A program made the position numbers and the translations under genes. Shown piece after piece: positions 1 through 12,282 of a stretch of DNA of 64,000 bases. The stretch is from the NCBI GenBank assembly GCA_037974665.1, contig CM075777.1, positions 11,927,001-11,991,000 on the forward strand, in the 5' to 3' direction. The DNA is from Ehretia macrophylla (lineage: Eukaryota; Streptophyta; Magnoliopsida; Boraginales; Ehretiaceae). The number at the start of each line of letters is the position of its first letter. The first letter of the stretch is position 1. The notes beneath the pieces were generated by a model that saw nothing but the letters and a program-made list of their open reading frames with translations, had not been told where the DNA came from and searched no databases.

Positions 1-1383
1 AAAATCAATTAATTAGATTTCAAAATAAATTTAATTTGGTGACAAAAATATAATTTGTTTAACTAATTTTATGATTCTATCCTTAATAGTTAGTCTATTT
101 TAATAAAAAACTTAATAGAATGACCAAAATAAAACTCAATTGATAATTAAATAATTAAAATAGGACCAAAAATAATTGAATGACCAAAACAGTATTGAAA
201 AGGTAGTTTGATGACCATAAAAATATTATGTGATTACTTATGAATCGTTTCTCTTACCATGTAATAATTAATTGGATCAAGTATCAATATATAGTTTGAT
301 AAAAATTCCCATTAAGTGTAGAAACAATTGAACTTGAAGTCTTCAATTAATACTTGAGGCTCAACCGTAACCATTAAGTCAAATCTCATTTGTGATCCAA
401 ACCTAATTACTAATAATCTGAAATAAGTCAGTTTGTTTGTATTGTGTGTTCTAAAATTAGTCAATATTTGATCAGATTTGCCCTTTTAGAGAGCTAATTG
501 ATTTTTTTTTTTTGCATAAAAATTTGAATCATCTTAGAAATAAATAAAAATCTTCAAAAATTGTAAAATGTTGCTTTTCCCCCTTCCAAGCACTTCATTA
601 AATTGATTATAAAAAAAAACTCTATCACATCAAGTAAATAAAATGATGTGAAAATGAGCATTTGTCGGAAGATAAATAAATATTGAATTAGGAGGGTTGT
701 AAATATCTTAACATGGGGTTTAGATAATAAAATTGTTCTAAACTAGGAGATAAACATGTCACAACTGCTTCATCCCAAGACTTGTCTCTTATTTGTTGGG
801 GCTTAGTATGTGAACTTATATACAAGTGTATTTTCTAGCCTTAGAAATTAACATAGTTTAACTATTTTGAACTAAGTGAAAAGAGGTTAGAGCTCTTCTA
901 AATTCTCAAAGTATTTTCTATGGTAATTAAAAATTTAGATAAAAAGTACTAAAACAATAAAAACTAATTCATCATGCTTGTGTATTGACATCTTTTTTTT
1001 TTTTTTTTGGACAAATGTGTATTGACATCTCATGTGAGATTTTGAGACCTTCGTAAAGTATCAACAAAAAGAAGAAAAATGATCATCGTGCCAAAATTAG
1101 TGAGGTTCTTATAACATGATTAGATATATTAGCGTCCCAAGACCAAATTAGAAAAAAAAAAAAGAACTTTCAATGGTTATTTAGCAATTATTGAGTTCCT
1201 TCGAATATGATTGGAAATACCATCACATTTGCAAAAGAAAAAAGAACAAAGAAAAAAGAAAAAAGAAAAAAGAAAAAAAGAAAAAAATAGAGCAACAAGC
1301 CTTGGAATATCAAATTCCAAAACTACTAGCATAAACCATTGTAAAACCCCACCTACACCTTCCCCCTGAGCTTAAACCAGAAA
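1..1383. other. Upstream flank of the PPR gene
   Basis: AT-rich DNA with no supported gene. It contains degenerate repeats of the 'gaccaaaa / aattga' kind seen in the hairpin elements elsewhere (about 30-220), a poly-T tract near 990-1010, and a GAAAAA-type purine microsatellite at about 1230-1290. The PPR promoter and 5' UTR must lie here, but I could not identify a TATA box or transcription start with confidence. Confidence 0.5.
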
Positions 1384-4300
1384 ATGAGCAAAAGGGTGTT
1401 CACAAAAGTAGCTCTTTCACACTCACTTCTCAATTCCTTTCTCCAAACACCACTTCTCCACTCCTTTCAATTCCTCACAAAACACTTCTTCTCCACTGAA
1501 GACAACAATCTCCTCCAAGGCTTAATAGACTCTGATTTGAAATCCCTAGAAAATGATTCCTTTCCACCACTTCAAACACCAAAAACCCAATCTTTTACAC
1601 CTCAAGAATTCACCTTTTTGAGGGATACATTAACAAATAACTCCAAAGTTGACACCTTTGAAGTTGGTAAGTCTTCAAAAACTGATTCATTTGTTATTAT
1701 TAATGGTATTAAAAACATTAATGATGGGTTTAAGGAAAAGACCCAGAAATTTTTAAGGCAGTTTAGGGAGAAATTGGATGAAAATTTGGTAGTTGATGTG
1801 TTGAAGAATGTGGAAAATGCTGAATTGGGTGTCAAGTTTTTCATATGGGCAGGTAGGCAGATTGGGTATAGTCATAGCTTAGTTGTGTATAATGCTTTGT
1901 TGGATTTATTGGGTTGTTGTGATAGGAAAGATGACAGGATGCTGCCCGAGCATTTTCTCCGCGAGATTAAGGATGATGATAAGGAAGTGCTTGGGAAACT
2001 GCTTAATGTGTTGGTTCAGAAGTGTTGTCGGAAAGGGTTGTGGAGTTTGGCATTCGAGGAGTTAGGGAGGCTTAAGGATTTCGGGTACAAGCCGTCGCGT
2101 GGGACTTATAATGCGTTGGTTTTGGTTTTCTTGAATGTAGATAGGTTGGAAACAGCAGCATTAGTTCATAAGGAAATGTCAGATAGAGGTTGTAAATTGG
2201 ATAGGCATACGCTAAATTGTTTCGTGTATTGTTTATGTAAAGTAGGTAAATGGAGAGAAGCACTTGAGTTAATTGAGAAGGAAGATTTTGTGCCGGATAC
2301 GGTGATCTACACAAATATGATAAAGGGATTGTGTGAAGCTTCGCTTTTTGAAGTAGCTATGGATTTTTTGAATAGAATGCGGTCGTGTTCATGTATTCCT
2401 AATAATGCAACCTATGATGTTTTGCTTTGTGCATGTTTGAATAAGAACAAACTAGGTAGGTGTAAGAGAATTCTTAGTATGATGATTGCAGAAGGTTGTT
2501 ATCCTAGCCGTAAAGTGTTTAATTCACTAGTTCATGCTTGTTGCAGAACCAGTGATTACTCTTACGCCTATAAATTGTTGAAGAAGATGGTTGAGTGTGG
2601 TTACCAGCCAGGTTATGTGACTTACAATATATTGATTGGTGGTATTTGTGGTAAGGAGGAGTTACCAACCTCTGATGATATGGAACTGGCTGAAAAAGCC
2701 TATAATGAGATGCTCAGTAAAGGGGTTTTGCTGAACAAAATAAATATCAGCAATTTTGCGAGGTGTCTTTGTGGAGCTGAAAATTTTGACAAAGCTTTCA
2801 ATATAATTCGTGAAATGATGAGCAAGGGGTTTATACCTGACACTAGCACATACTCAAAGGTCATCGAATTTCTCTGCAATGCATCTAAAGTAGACAAGGC
2901 ATTCCTGTTGTTTCAGGATATGAAAAGGAATGGTATTGTCCCCGATGTCTATACTTACACAATTTTGATTGATAATTTTTCTAAAGCTGGCCTTATTGAA
3001 CAGGCTCGCACCTGGTTTGATGAAATGGTAAGAGATGGTTGTGCACCAAATGTGGTGACTTATACGACTCTTATACATGCTTACCTTAAAGCTAGGAAGA
3101 TAACTGATGCAAATGAGCTCTTTGAGGTAATGTTGTCAAACGGGTGCATTCCTAATGTCATCACCTTTACAGCTTTGATTGATGGTTATTGCAAAGCTGG
3201 AGATGTGGACAAGGCTTGCCAGATATATGCAAGAATGAGGGGAACTCAAAATGTACATGATGTAGATATGTACTTCCAAATTGGTAATGATGCTACCATG
3301 GAGCCCAACGTTGTAACATATGGAGCTTTGGTTGATGGTTTGTGTAAAGTACACAGGGTTAAAGAGGCCCGCAATCTTTTGGATGTAATGTCAACTGAAG
3401 GCTGTGTGCCAAATCATATTGTTCATGATGCTCTTATTGATGGGTTTTGCAAGGTTGGTAAGCTAAATGAAGCACAAGAGGTGTTTGCTAAGATGTCAGA
3501 ACATGGATACAACCCAAGTGTTTATACTTACAGCTCCTTGATTGACAGGTTGTTTAAGGATAAACGCCTTGATCTTGCTCTGAAGGTGTTGTCTAAGATG
3601 CTTGAGAACTCATGCCCTCCAAATGTCGTTATCTACACGGAAATGATTGATGGCCTTTGCAAAGTTGGGAAGACAGATGAAGCTTATAAGCTATTGCTAA
3701 TGATGGAAGAAAAAGGTTGTCATCCTAATGTTGTGACATATACCGCAATGATTGATGGCTTTGCAAAAGCTGGTAAATTGGATAAGAGCCTTGAACTCTT
3801 CCAGCAGATGGGTACCAAGGGTTGTGCGCCAAACTATGTCACCTATTCGGCTTTAATATACCATTGTTGTGCTGCTGGAAGATTGGATGAAGCTTACCAA
3901 CTCCTGGAGGAGATGAAACAGACGTATTGGCCTAGGAATGCGGCAACTTACCACAAGATCATTGAAGGATTCAACCGCGAGTTCCTAATCAGTCTTGGCC
4001 TCTTAGATGAAATAAGTGCAAAAGACTCTGTTCCGATTGTTCCAGTTTACAGACTTTTGATTGATACGTGTTACAAGGCTGGAAGGTTGGAAATGGCTCT
4101 TGAGCTGCACAAAGATATTTCTTCATCTTCAGTATTTGTATTGAGGGACAAAAAACTGACCTCATCTTTGATTGAGAGCCTTTCTCTTTCCCACAAAGTG
4201 GATAAGGCATTTGAGCTATATTCAGATATGATAAGGAGAGGTGGAGTTCCTGAGCTTACGGTCTTTGTGAACCTCATTAAAGGGCTTATCATGGTCAATA

Positions 4301-6793
4301 GATGGGAAGATGCACTTCAACTTTCAGAGAGCTTATGTTACATGGTATGTCTTGTAACTCTTTCTTGACACCTTTAAGTGAATATGCATGGTAATATGCT
4401 CTATAGATATCTAGTTGTTTATTCTTCTAGCTCTTTTCATTTTTCTTCCCCCATAACTTATTACTCTACAGTATTTCTGATCAAAGAAATGACATCAACT
4501 GCAATAAGTAATTACTTTTTCTTTTCCGGATAAGTTACCATGTTACTTGTTAGGATAACTATGTATAGTGAACTAAAATGCATAAAAGAAATAATGGTAA
4601 TCACTTAAATCAACTGAAAAAGCCTTCATTTCTTCAACCACGTGGTAAATGCAAAGATTTCCAATTTTTTGAGCCCTGTAAAATTTTAGATTCCATGTGT
4701 TTCCTTTCTAGATTTACCCTTTCCAGGCTTTTAGCTTGCTGTATAGAGTTGGTTGGTAATTAACCATTAATTGAACTGTTTTCCTGCAGTAGTCTAATTT
4801 GGAGATGTGAGTACGCTTAATTTTTTAGCACAAAAGGCTTGAGTTTTGAGCTTTAAGCATCAGCTGCAATGTGAATGGCATTTTTACGGATGAAGCATAA
4901 TATTTCTCAAATAGTAAGGCAAAGAAAGAGCTGAAATAATTTGAGCGTCCATCAATCTTTCATTCCACATTTGAGCTTTGTTTATTTGTTAAACAAGTCG
5001 AGTAGTACTGTCTTCTAAAGCTCATCTAGGAGATTAGTTGAGCCTGTTAAGAAATTATTATTGTCTAGGAGATTATAGTTGAGGGTGTTAAAAAATTATG
5101 TTCAGGTTGGATTTTTGACCAAGTTATTCAGAGGCATTCTTATTTCAATTGATTCTTGTACCATATCTACAGGAGCATTTTGAGGTGCTTCACTGAGCAA
5201 AAAATTACTAATACAAATATAGATTCCTATTTCCCTGATCACTTAGTCCTGGCACATTAGTTTCTTGGTTATCATTAATTATAGCAGTATTATTCATTTC
5301 GTGGGAGCATACTAAATAATCACAAATTAGTTTTACTCAATCTCTTTTCGTTGACTGAATGAGCTGAGCTGGCTTGCAGCTTATAGTGTAGACACCAAGC
5401 TGAGCTTGCAAACCCTTTTTTTTTGCTCTTTTGGAGCTCCAAAGCTATTCACTTTCTATGCTGCCTGTATCGAACACGCAAAATATGTTTCCAAGAAACA
5501 GGATCATCTAATATATTTTGTTTTCTTTGACTGACTGATGCTTCCCCACCTAGTGTGATAAAGGCTTGGTTTGATTTGGCTGATGCTTCCTACGGCTATT
5601 TTTGTGATAACATACAGGCATATGTATCTACGGATGAATAATCAGCTTTAACATCCTCTCTGCTAGTGAACTCTCAACTAATGGTGGTTTCTTAACATCA
5701 ATAGATTGGTTTTGCGTGCATGGATTCTGACAACCTTTTTACCCCCACGCAGGGGCTGGGGTCTGGGGGCTGGGAGGTTGTGGTGGTTTGGGGGGCATTA
5801 AGCAATGATATTTGTTGTTTCTCCTTTCAGCCTTCGTTGGGACATTTCATGGGAAAGTTGTTATTTTCTTTGAGATGCAAAAGAATGGTAAGCTCTGTGA
5901 TGGTGACAAACATAATACACTACATACATAGGAATCATTTCTGGGGTCTAGTTCTTAGCTGATGTATTCAAATAACAAAACAACTAGGATTATTTTTGTG
6001 AAGAGTATGGTTCCAATGATACAGTAAATTGCTTGTTGCTGCTACAATTGATAAATCAACATTATATGAGAATATTATTTTCTGTTTTCTAGTATATCAT
6101 CGTGGACAAGTTACTCCTGAGACTCCAACATCACAGCCCAGTTCATGTCATCTGTAGAGTACCATTTGTTAAATTAAGTTGAATTGCACCAGATAAATGT
6201 CCGCATGCTTATATATTGCCTGGGTCTTAAATTAAGATGACAAGAATATGATAATGACTAAGCCTATTTAGGTATTGCAAGTTTGGACTTTAGATATAAA
6301 ATCTGGACATATGAAGCAAAACTTTACATTCACGACGCTTTGGAGACACTATGTTCAATTACAGATGCATGTGACACTTATTTGCTTTAGTAAGTATGCT
6401 CTAAATTTCTATCCAAATCCTGCTACAAATGTGTTTAACAATACCGTTCTTTGCCACATTCTGGCTTTCTTTTTTCCTGTTTCATTCTCTTAGTGAATGG
6501 GTATTTGCAACTAACCAAAGATGGGTTGAGGTTATCAATATGAAAATCACTAGTGGAGGGCAATTTTATATTCTGCTTTATTATTATTATTATTGTTATA
6601 GGGCTTGGAACAAATTCATTGCAGCATCCTGTTTCTTTCCAATGTTTAGTTATGCAAATAGATTTAGTGTGTGATGATTCTCAAATTATTTTTTATGTTG
6701 CTTTTTCTCGTTTGGATTTTATATTACTTGAACTCTTCACCTGAGCAGGACATTTGCTGGGTAAATGGTGAAAAATCATTGGAAGCCAGCTAG
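1384..6793 (+). CDS. P-class pentatricopeptide repeat protein, probably mitochondrial (exons 1384-4344 and 6749-6793)
   Basis: Sequence-specific RNA-binding protein of the PPR family, P subclass. Residues 1-40 are Ser/Leu/Phe-rich with basic residues and almost no acidic ones before FFSTED, typical of a mitochondrial presequence. From about residue 235 to the end I count roughly 20 tandem 35-residue motifs with the VVTYTTLI...GCIPN signature; one carries a ~16-residue insertion (about 625-640). No E, DYW or SMR domain follows. Exon 1 stays open to 4368, but the last residues there do not look like PPR sequence, and ATG|GTATGT at 4345 is a good phase-0 donor. A phase-0 acceptor (ctgagcag, ends 6748) gives a 14-codon end exon starting DICW, stop 6791-6793. 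Architecture and length (1001 aa) resemble Arabidopsis At1g06710, from memory. Intron retention would give a 994-aa form. Confidence 0.9.
4345..6748 (+). other. Inferred intron of the PPR gene
   Basis: 2404 bp bounded by GTATGT and a pyrimidine-rich stretch ending in gcag. It has no open frame resembling a known protein; short frames inside (for example 5720-5962 and 6275-6493) look random. It is T-rich, as plant introns are. Evidence is splice-site quality and the unnatural C-terminus if the intron is read through; no transcript was available. Confidence 0.7.
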
Positions 6794-8804
6794 TTCATAC
6801 TTCATAGAACTTCATACTTCATCATGTGACCTATGAATGACATGGACGACTGCTGAGACCACACTAGAGCTCATTCAAGAAGCTCAAAGGACAACAGAAT
6901 CTCTTATGCAGTGATGCCCTAAACAGGTTGGGTCTTTTCTTAGTGAAAAAATGATGACCAACTATCAAAACTATATCAAGCATTATAAATACTTGAAGAC
7001 GAAACCTTTTCTTTTTCTGCCTGGTTCTCCTCTCTTTTGTTTCAGTATTTGTGTACTCTCTATCCCTTCCGTATATCACTTATGTTGTATATCTAGTTTT
7101 TGCAGGAATGTCTTTTAATCTATCCAGCAGCAAGCTTCTTCTTGACTTGGGGTCTACTGATTCTGTTAACCCATCCAGCAGCAGAGAACTGCTTGACATG
7201 GGGTCTACTGATACCAAGCATAAAAGCTTGTGTACTTAGGTCATTTTCCTCTTTTGATTTTATAGCAGTTTTCCTTTTTTCTCTAATTAGTTTACCTTAT
7301 GCATGTATTTGGCGGGCAGCAAGAATGCTTATACTGTTAACTTCCCAGGATTTAATGCTCTGATCTTCAATCGGCTGAAGCGGCTGCTGCCACTGAGTCT
7401 GCAGTGCGTTGGCTACCAACCAGTGATTCCTTCAGCTGCCATGGGTACCGAGACAGAACCTGAGAATGGAAAATGAAAATGACGACAATGATTAGATTGA
7501 TGAGTGAAGCTGATAAAGAAGCTAGCACGCCTTCTCATACAAAATTTAAAGATACAAGCATGGCGAAACGGAGTTCTCAAGTGAATGCGTCAAAGATGCA
7601 ATTGTTAAAAAGCGGCCGAAAACTGTTGAACTGCCATAGTGCTATCTAAATCATGGACACAACCGGATGTTGATGGAAGAGGTGGGCATTGCATAGAATG
7701 AGTTTGTGGAAGGTCCTAGAAACGCATGGTTAAACAAGGTATGTTCCTTGCTGTAATTGCAAGAGGTTGTGAGATCATTCCTCGCAAGTGACATCGTTTA
7801 GGCCTCTCTTGAATGTAAAAAAAAAAAAAATGATTTCAAAAGTCCTCTCTTTCCAGCAAGGTGATTTTCATGGTCTGGCAAAAATTTATTTCTATTGAGG
7901 ATTGTGTATAAATAGGATATGATAAATTGGTGATGAAAAATAAGTAATATCAAGCATTTCTCTTGATAACGGTGTTATGAAGACACTGAGAGTTTAGACT
8001 TAATTGTTTAGATGGATACATTTGCATTGGCTACTGACACTATTGTGTAGCGGAAAATTATTCAAAACGTTCGGATGTGGTTCTATATAATTGCGACACA
8101 TGCCCGTGTTCATGATTTTAGCAATCAATGCAATTAGGTTGTGTATTTTATGGAAAATTCTTCTATCAGTTCAGAGTGATATAAGTTCATGTGGGTTTCA
8201 CATGCGTGTGAGGCCCACGCTATGTGAGAGGACTGATTGAACAATGACTCATATTGTTGTAACTTGTAACCTCTATATATAATGCCATACAATTTGTGCA
8301 TAACGCTTCATACTTTATAGTGTTTGCAATATAAGGCGATATACTTGCAAATCAGACGAGATAAAAAAAAAGTGGAAGTGTATTTTTTGAAGTGAAAATA
8401 GATTTGTGAAATCAAGTTTTACTCATATATTCTATTTTGCATAAGATCAGTTTTGTAATTAGATATAAAGTTTGTATTCAAGATAAATTCAGGAAAACAT
8501 GTACAAATTTAGAATTATGTAGAGTTTGGAATCTTGACTGTATCCAATTTAGTGAATAACGTGTTTGGGTGCTTTGTTATATGATGTACGAGTTTTGTTG
8601 AGTTTCAATGAATTACTTCATTAACTTAGCAAAAAAAAATAAAATGTTAAGAGGTATGTTTTCTAGTGGTATGGATTTATGAAAGTAAGAGCGTATCATG
8701 CATGTTAGATTGCAACGTTAGATATTGTCAAGTAATTGGACTTTCACGCTCCTGTAAACCGGTTATATTGCTTCATAAATGTTTAGTATTACTTGTAAAA
8801 TAAA
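6794..8804. other. 3' flank of the PPR gene, probable UTR plus spacer
   Basis: No supported gene. The first ~1 kb has richer base composition than its surroundings and contains intron-like boundaries (an acceptor-like ttttgcag at 7097-7104), so part may be a spliced 3' UTR or readthrough transcript. It includes the 51-bp repeat listed separately. From about 7820 the sequence becomes ordinary AT-rich spacer. Confidence 0.4.
7123..7224 (+). repeat. 51-bp tandem duplication (2 units)
   Basis: Two units start at 7123 and 7174. Both read SSS-(x)n-LLD-x-GSTD in the same plus frame, so the unit is exactly 17 codons and keeps the frame. Identity is about 80 percent. The surrounding open frame is only 62 codons, so coding is possible but weakly supported. 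Confidence 0.5.
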
Positions 8805-9294
8805 GGGAAAATGTTACATTTAGTCTCTATTATTTTAAAAAAGTTTCAAATTGATTTTTATTGTTTCAAATTTCTTAATTTCATTTTCATTATTTTTTAA
8901 AAGTTTCAATTTTGTTTCTATTATTTTTAAAAAGTTTTAATTTCATTCTTATCATTTTTCTAGAGTTTCAAAATTCGTTCATATTGTTCAAAATTAGTCA
9001 ATTTAGTCCTTATTATTTTTTAAAAAAATTCAAATTCGTCTCTATTATTTCTTAAAAAATTTTAATTTAGTCCTTGAATGATAAGGATGAATTTGAAATT
9101 TTAAGAAAATAATAAGGATGTAATTGAAACTTTTAAAAAAATAATAGGGACAAAATTAAATTTTTTGGACATAATAGGGACGAAATTGAAATTTTTGGAG
9201 AAGCAATAGGGATAAAATTGAAAATTTTAAACAATAGGGATTAAATTGATTTTTTTTATAAAAAAAACAATAAAGACTAAATGTGATATTTTCC
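8805..9294. repeat. Long imperfect inverted repeat (fold-back/MITE-like hairpin)
   Basis: The left arm starts ggaaaatgttacatttagtc and the right arm ends gactaaatgtgatattttcc, its near reverse complement. Between them are many degenerate copies of 'gtccctattatttt' on the left and their complements on the right, so the ~490 bp folds into one long stem. No target duplication could be fixed. Related but distinct hairpins occur at 10915, 19786, 37165 and 50570. Confidence 0.7.
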
Positions 9295-9699
9295 TAAAAA
9301 AATATATGTTTCTTATATTTTGAGCTTTAGTAAATATGAATATCAAAAAGATTATACGTGATCAAGGTGTAGAAAATAAAGAATTCTACAATGATGACAT
9401 GCTTCCACCTCATGGTGATGATAGGGTAGACAACTTGCAACATTTTAGTCTGGAAGTGAACCATATGAATTTTATAATTAATTATCAAAAAGATTCTCTT
9501 AAATGTTAGAGAAAAAATTTCATTACAAAGTAAATAAATTAATAGTGTATAAAATATATCTCTTTGCTCTTTCTGGCAAATTACTGGTAGACTGATATAA
9601 AATTTTCATATTTATTTTTAATTTTTTTTTTATAGTAGAATGAAATGATTACTTGCTTAACAAAAAAAAAAAAAAACTAATACGCCCGCGTGGACCATT

Positions 9700-10320
9700 T
9701 CAGTATTCGAAGGTATACATCCTATGCGTTGTGCCGGAATAAGCTCTAGTGGAATTATTGATCTATTTACAAATGAGGCAGTTGGACATGACAACGTTAG
9801 ATGCATCAGGAAAGACTTGTACAATGTCTTGAATCGTGATAACAGAGCAGAATTATCATAGGGGATGCCAATGTTGTATTAGCATATTTTGAAGGTAAAG
9901 CGGACTGCGATGCCTTGTTTTGTTTCCAATATACAATTGATAATTAGAATCGATTGGACAAGTTAATTTGGACAAACGGACAATCAAAAAGACGAATTTA
10001 AAGAAATTGGCGATGTTTTGATCATTGATGCCACTTATAAGACCAACTCATATAGATTTTAACTTATTATTCTGGCCGAGATAAACAACCATCGCAATAC
10101 GTGTGTATTTGGTGCTGCATTAGTTCAGAATAAGAGCACCGTATCCTATATATGGGTGCTAAAGATACACTTAACCATGTAATGAACAACAAGAGACTGC
10201 TGTTTGTGGTAATTGACGACAAAAAGGATCAAAATATAGTAAGTAAAGTTATTGACAATGATCTAGAGCGCGGATCAAGAAGAAAGAAGCTTTAATTCTT
10301 GACAAGGATAAAAATATAAT
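9700..10320 (+). pseudogene. FAR1/FRS-like MULE transposase fragment (copy A)
   Basis: Plus-strand translation, with several frame changes and stops, gives pieces diagnostic of FHY3/FAR1-type proteins and the MULEs they derive from. In order: AGISSSGIIDLF, DNVRCIRKDLYNVLNRDNR (the 'RKDLYN' block), GDANVVLAYFEGKADCD, FGDV-like GDVLIIDATYKTNSYRF (first catalytic Asp region), then LAEINNHRNTCVFGAALV and SYIWVLK. Only the start of the DDE domain survives; no SWIM finger is present. It is broken by at least two frameshifts and multiple stops, and is the most upstream part of the duplicated unit. Confidence 0.75.
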
Positions 10321-10914
10321 AAGGTATTTGTAAGAATAACCTTTATGAAATTACCAACTAAAAATAACTAATGAAGCTGATTTTTTATGTGTAACTATGT
10401 GATGAGTAAACGGTAAAATTGAAAAAGCACATAAATGATTACACATCTGAAACAAAAATAATTTCAAAAACACTCAGACCGTCTTATACCTATCTTTCTT
10501 TTCTTTCTTCTTCTCATTTCCTCTTCTTTTCTCTTTATTTCCCTTCCTTTTGCTAGCTTTCACCTACTTCCTCAGCCTCGTTGCTATACTCGTCGTACAC
10601 ACAACAACACACATCATTGTGAAGCTCTAAGAGCAATTTTGATATGATTTTAAATGACATCTAGCAACTTAGAATTGCTTTTTTGTTGGCTATTAAAATG
10701 TGATTTTTATGCGTGTAGCCAAGGGTTGCAATAGGGTTTGAGTGGTAAATTTTAATTTTTCCCCTCCAAAAAACCCGTATCACAATTCTTAATGACACTC
10801 AAAACAAATGAGAAAATTTGAATTATCAATGGCTAATTTGACCATAACAATCAGTATTAGATTTTACCTTGTGAAGACCAAATACTTGATACTAATTATT
10901 CAATCACAACTTTT

Positions 10915-11285
10915 TTGAGAACTATTGTTCAAAAATTTTAAATTCATCCCTATTTTTTTAAAATTGGCCAATTTAGTCGCTTCTTTCAAAAATTTTAAAT
11001 TCGTCCTTGTTGTTCAAATTAGCCAATTTAGTCCCTATTATTTTCCTAAAAATTTTAATTTAGTCTTTGCCTAAATTGGCTAAATTGAAGTTTTTAGAAA
11101 AATAATAAGGACTAAATTGATTTTTTTAGAAAATAATATAGACTAAATTGACTAATTTTAAATAATAGGGACGAATTTTTTTTTTTTAAATAATAGAGAC
11201 TAAATTAATTAATTTTGAATAATATGGATGAATTTAAAATTTTGAACAAAATAATAGGGGTTATTTTTTCAATTTTCCCTTCTTT
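10915..11285. repeat. Inverted-repeat hairpin, copy A
   Basis: Left-arm motifs (aatttagtccctattatttt) are mirrored by right-arm ones (aataatagggactaaatt), forming a ~370-bp fold-back. It lies at the same unit position as 37165-37545 (B) and 50570-50945 (C), so it predates the first duplication. Confidence 0.65.
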
Positions 11286-12282
11286 AAAATTATCTTCTAA
11301 ATTTTCAAGCTAGATCCTAATATATACTTAAAATTACAAGTTAGTCTCTAGAAAAGGCACATGCTTGCTATTGGAAAAGAGTCTTGCACGAATGAAACTC
11401 AAAACAATTATCCCAAGCATAGGCTACAACAGTGCTTCTGTAATCCCTTTGTGCTTGCATCTCTTTTTTTTTTTCTCCTGATCTTTATCAAGTTGTAACT
11501 TGTATGTAACAATTACTATGTAGAGCAATAGATGTATCTTTCTACCATTCAATTGCCTTTTTGTATACTTGGTCAAATGTCTATTTTATGTTGTATTTTA
11601 ACCAAAAAAATAACAGTATAAACTACTTTAAACTTAATGGTCGATCTTTTATTATAACTCTATTATTCGTTCAACGCCATTGATCTCTCCTTAATAACAT
11701 TATTATACTATTAGGGGATCCAAATCCAATATTGAAGTACTCCCAAACATGGTATTACAAGTGGAATAATTCATCCTATAGGAAAGTTCATTTATGGAGC
11801 CTCTAGTTTTAGCAGTCACCAATACTCAAATTGCCTTTTTGAGAATCTGTGGACATTTTATTTTCCGACATATCCTCTTGCCAATATTCCCTCGGAAATA
11901 ATTGTCAATTTGTTTGTGCAATATACATTAAGGATGCTATATATCAGCCTATTTTCATCACCCATTTACCATCTCTTATGTATATACTTTTAGTTGGCAT
12001 GCCAAAAAAATAGAAAAATAAAAAATACTTGTGAATAGATATGCCAACTAAACATACACACAACCGGTGATAAATAGGTGATAAAAATAAAATGATATCT
12101 AGAATTCCTGTTATTATATATGCTACCTAACCGTTCACGAAAAGTTAGTGAACATAGTAAGGCCATTCTTTGGGAATTTCACACTTCAAACATATTTTAG
12201 GTCAAAATCTATTGAGGTACATTAGCAATTACTCTTTCTCTACAATTCACTTTGGTTCCGAAAAGAAAGGAGTTCCATTTTG
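11286..12282. other. Unit core, unrecognised, conserved in three copies
   Basis: About 950 bp (from 'aaaattatcttctaaattt' to the ggttccgaaaag motif) is strongly conserved at 37546-38545 and 50946-51850. Short stretches such as the one around 11360-11460 look more complex than the spacer, but on neither strand did I find an open frame of convincing length or a recognisable domain. It may be a captured 3' UTR or old element tail. Confidence 0.5.

Noticed and set aside
1384-4368. Single-exon PPR model ending at 4368
   Set aside because: The last eight residues are not PPR-like and a strong donor lies at 4345 with a phase-matched acceptor at 6748; kept only as a retained-intron alternative.
5720-6744. 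Several short frames inside the PPR intron
   Set aside because: No domains, short and overlapping, consistent with T-rich intron sequence.
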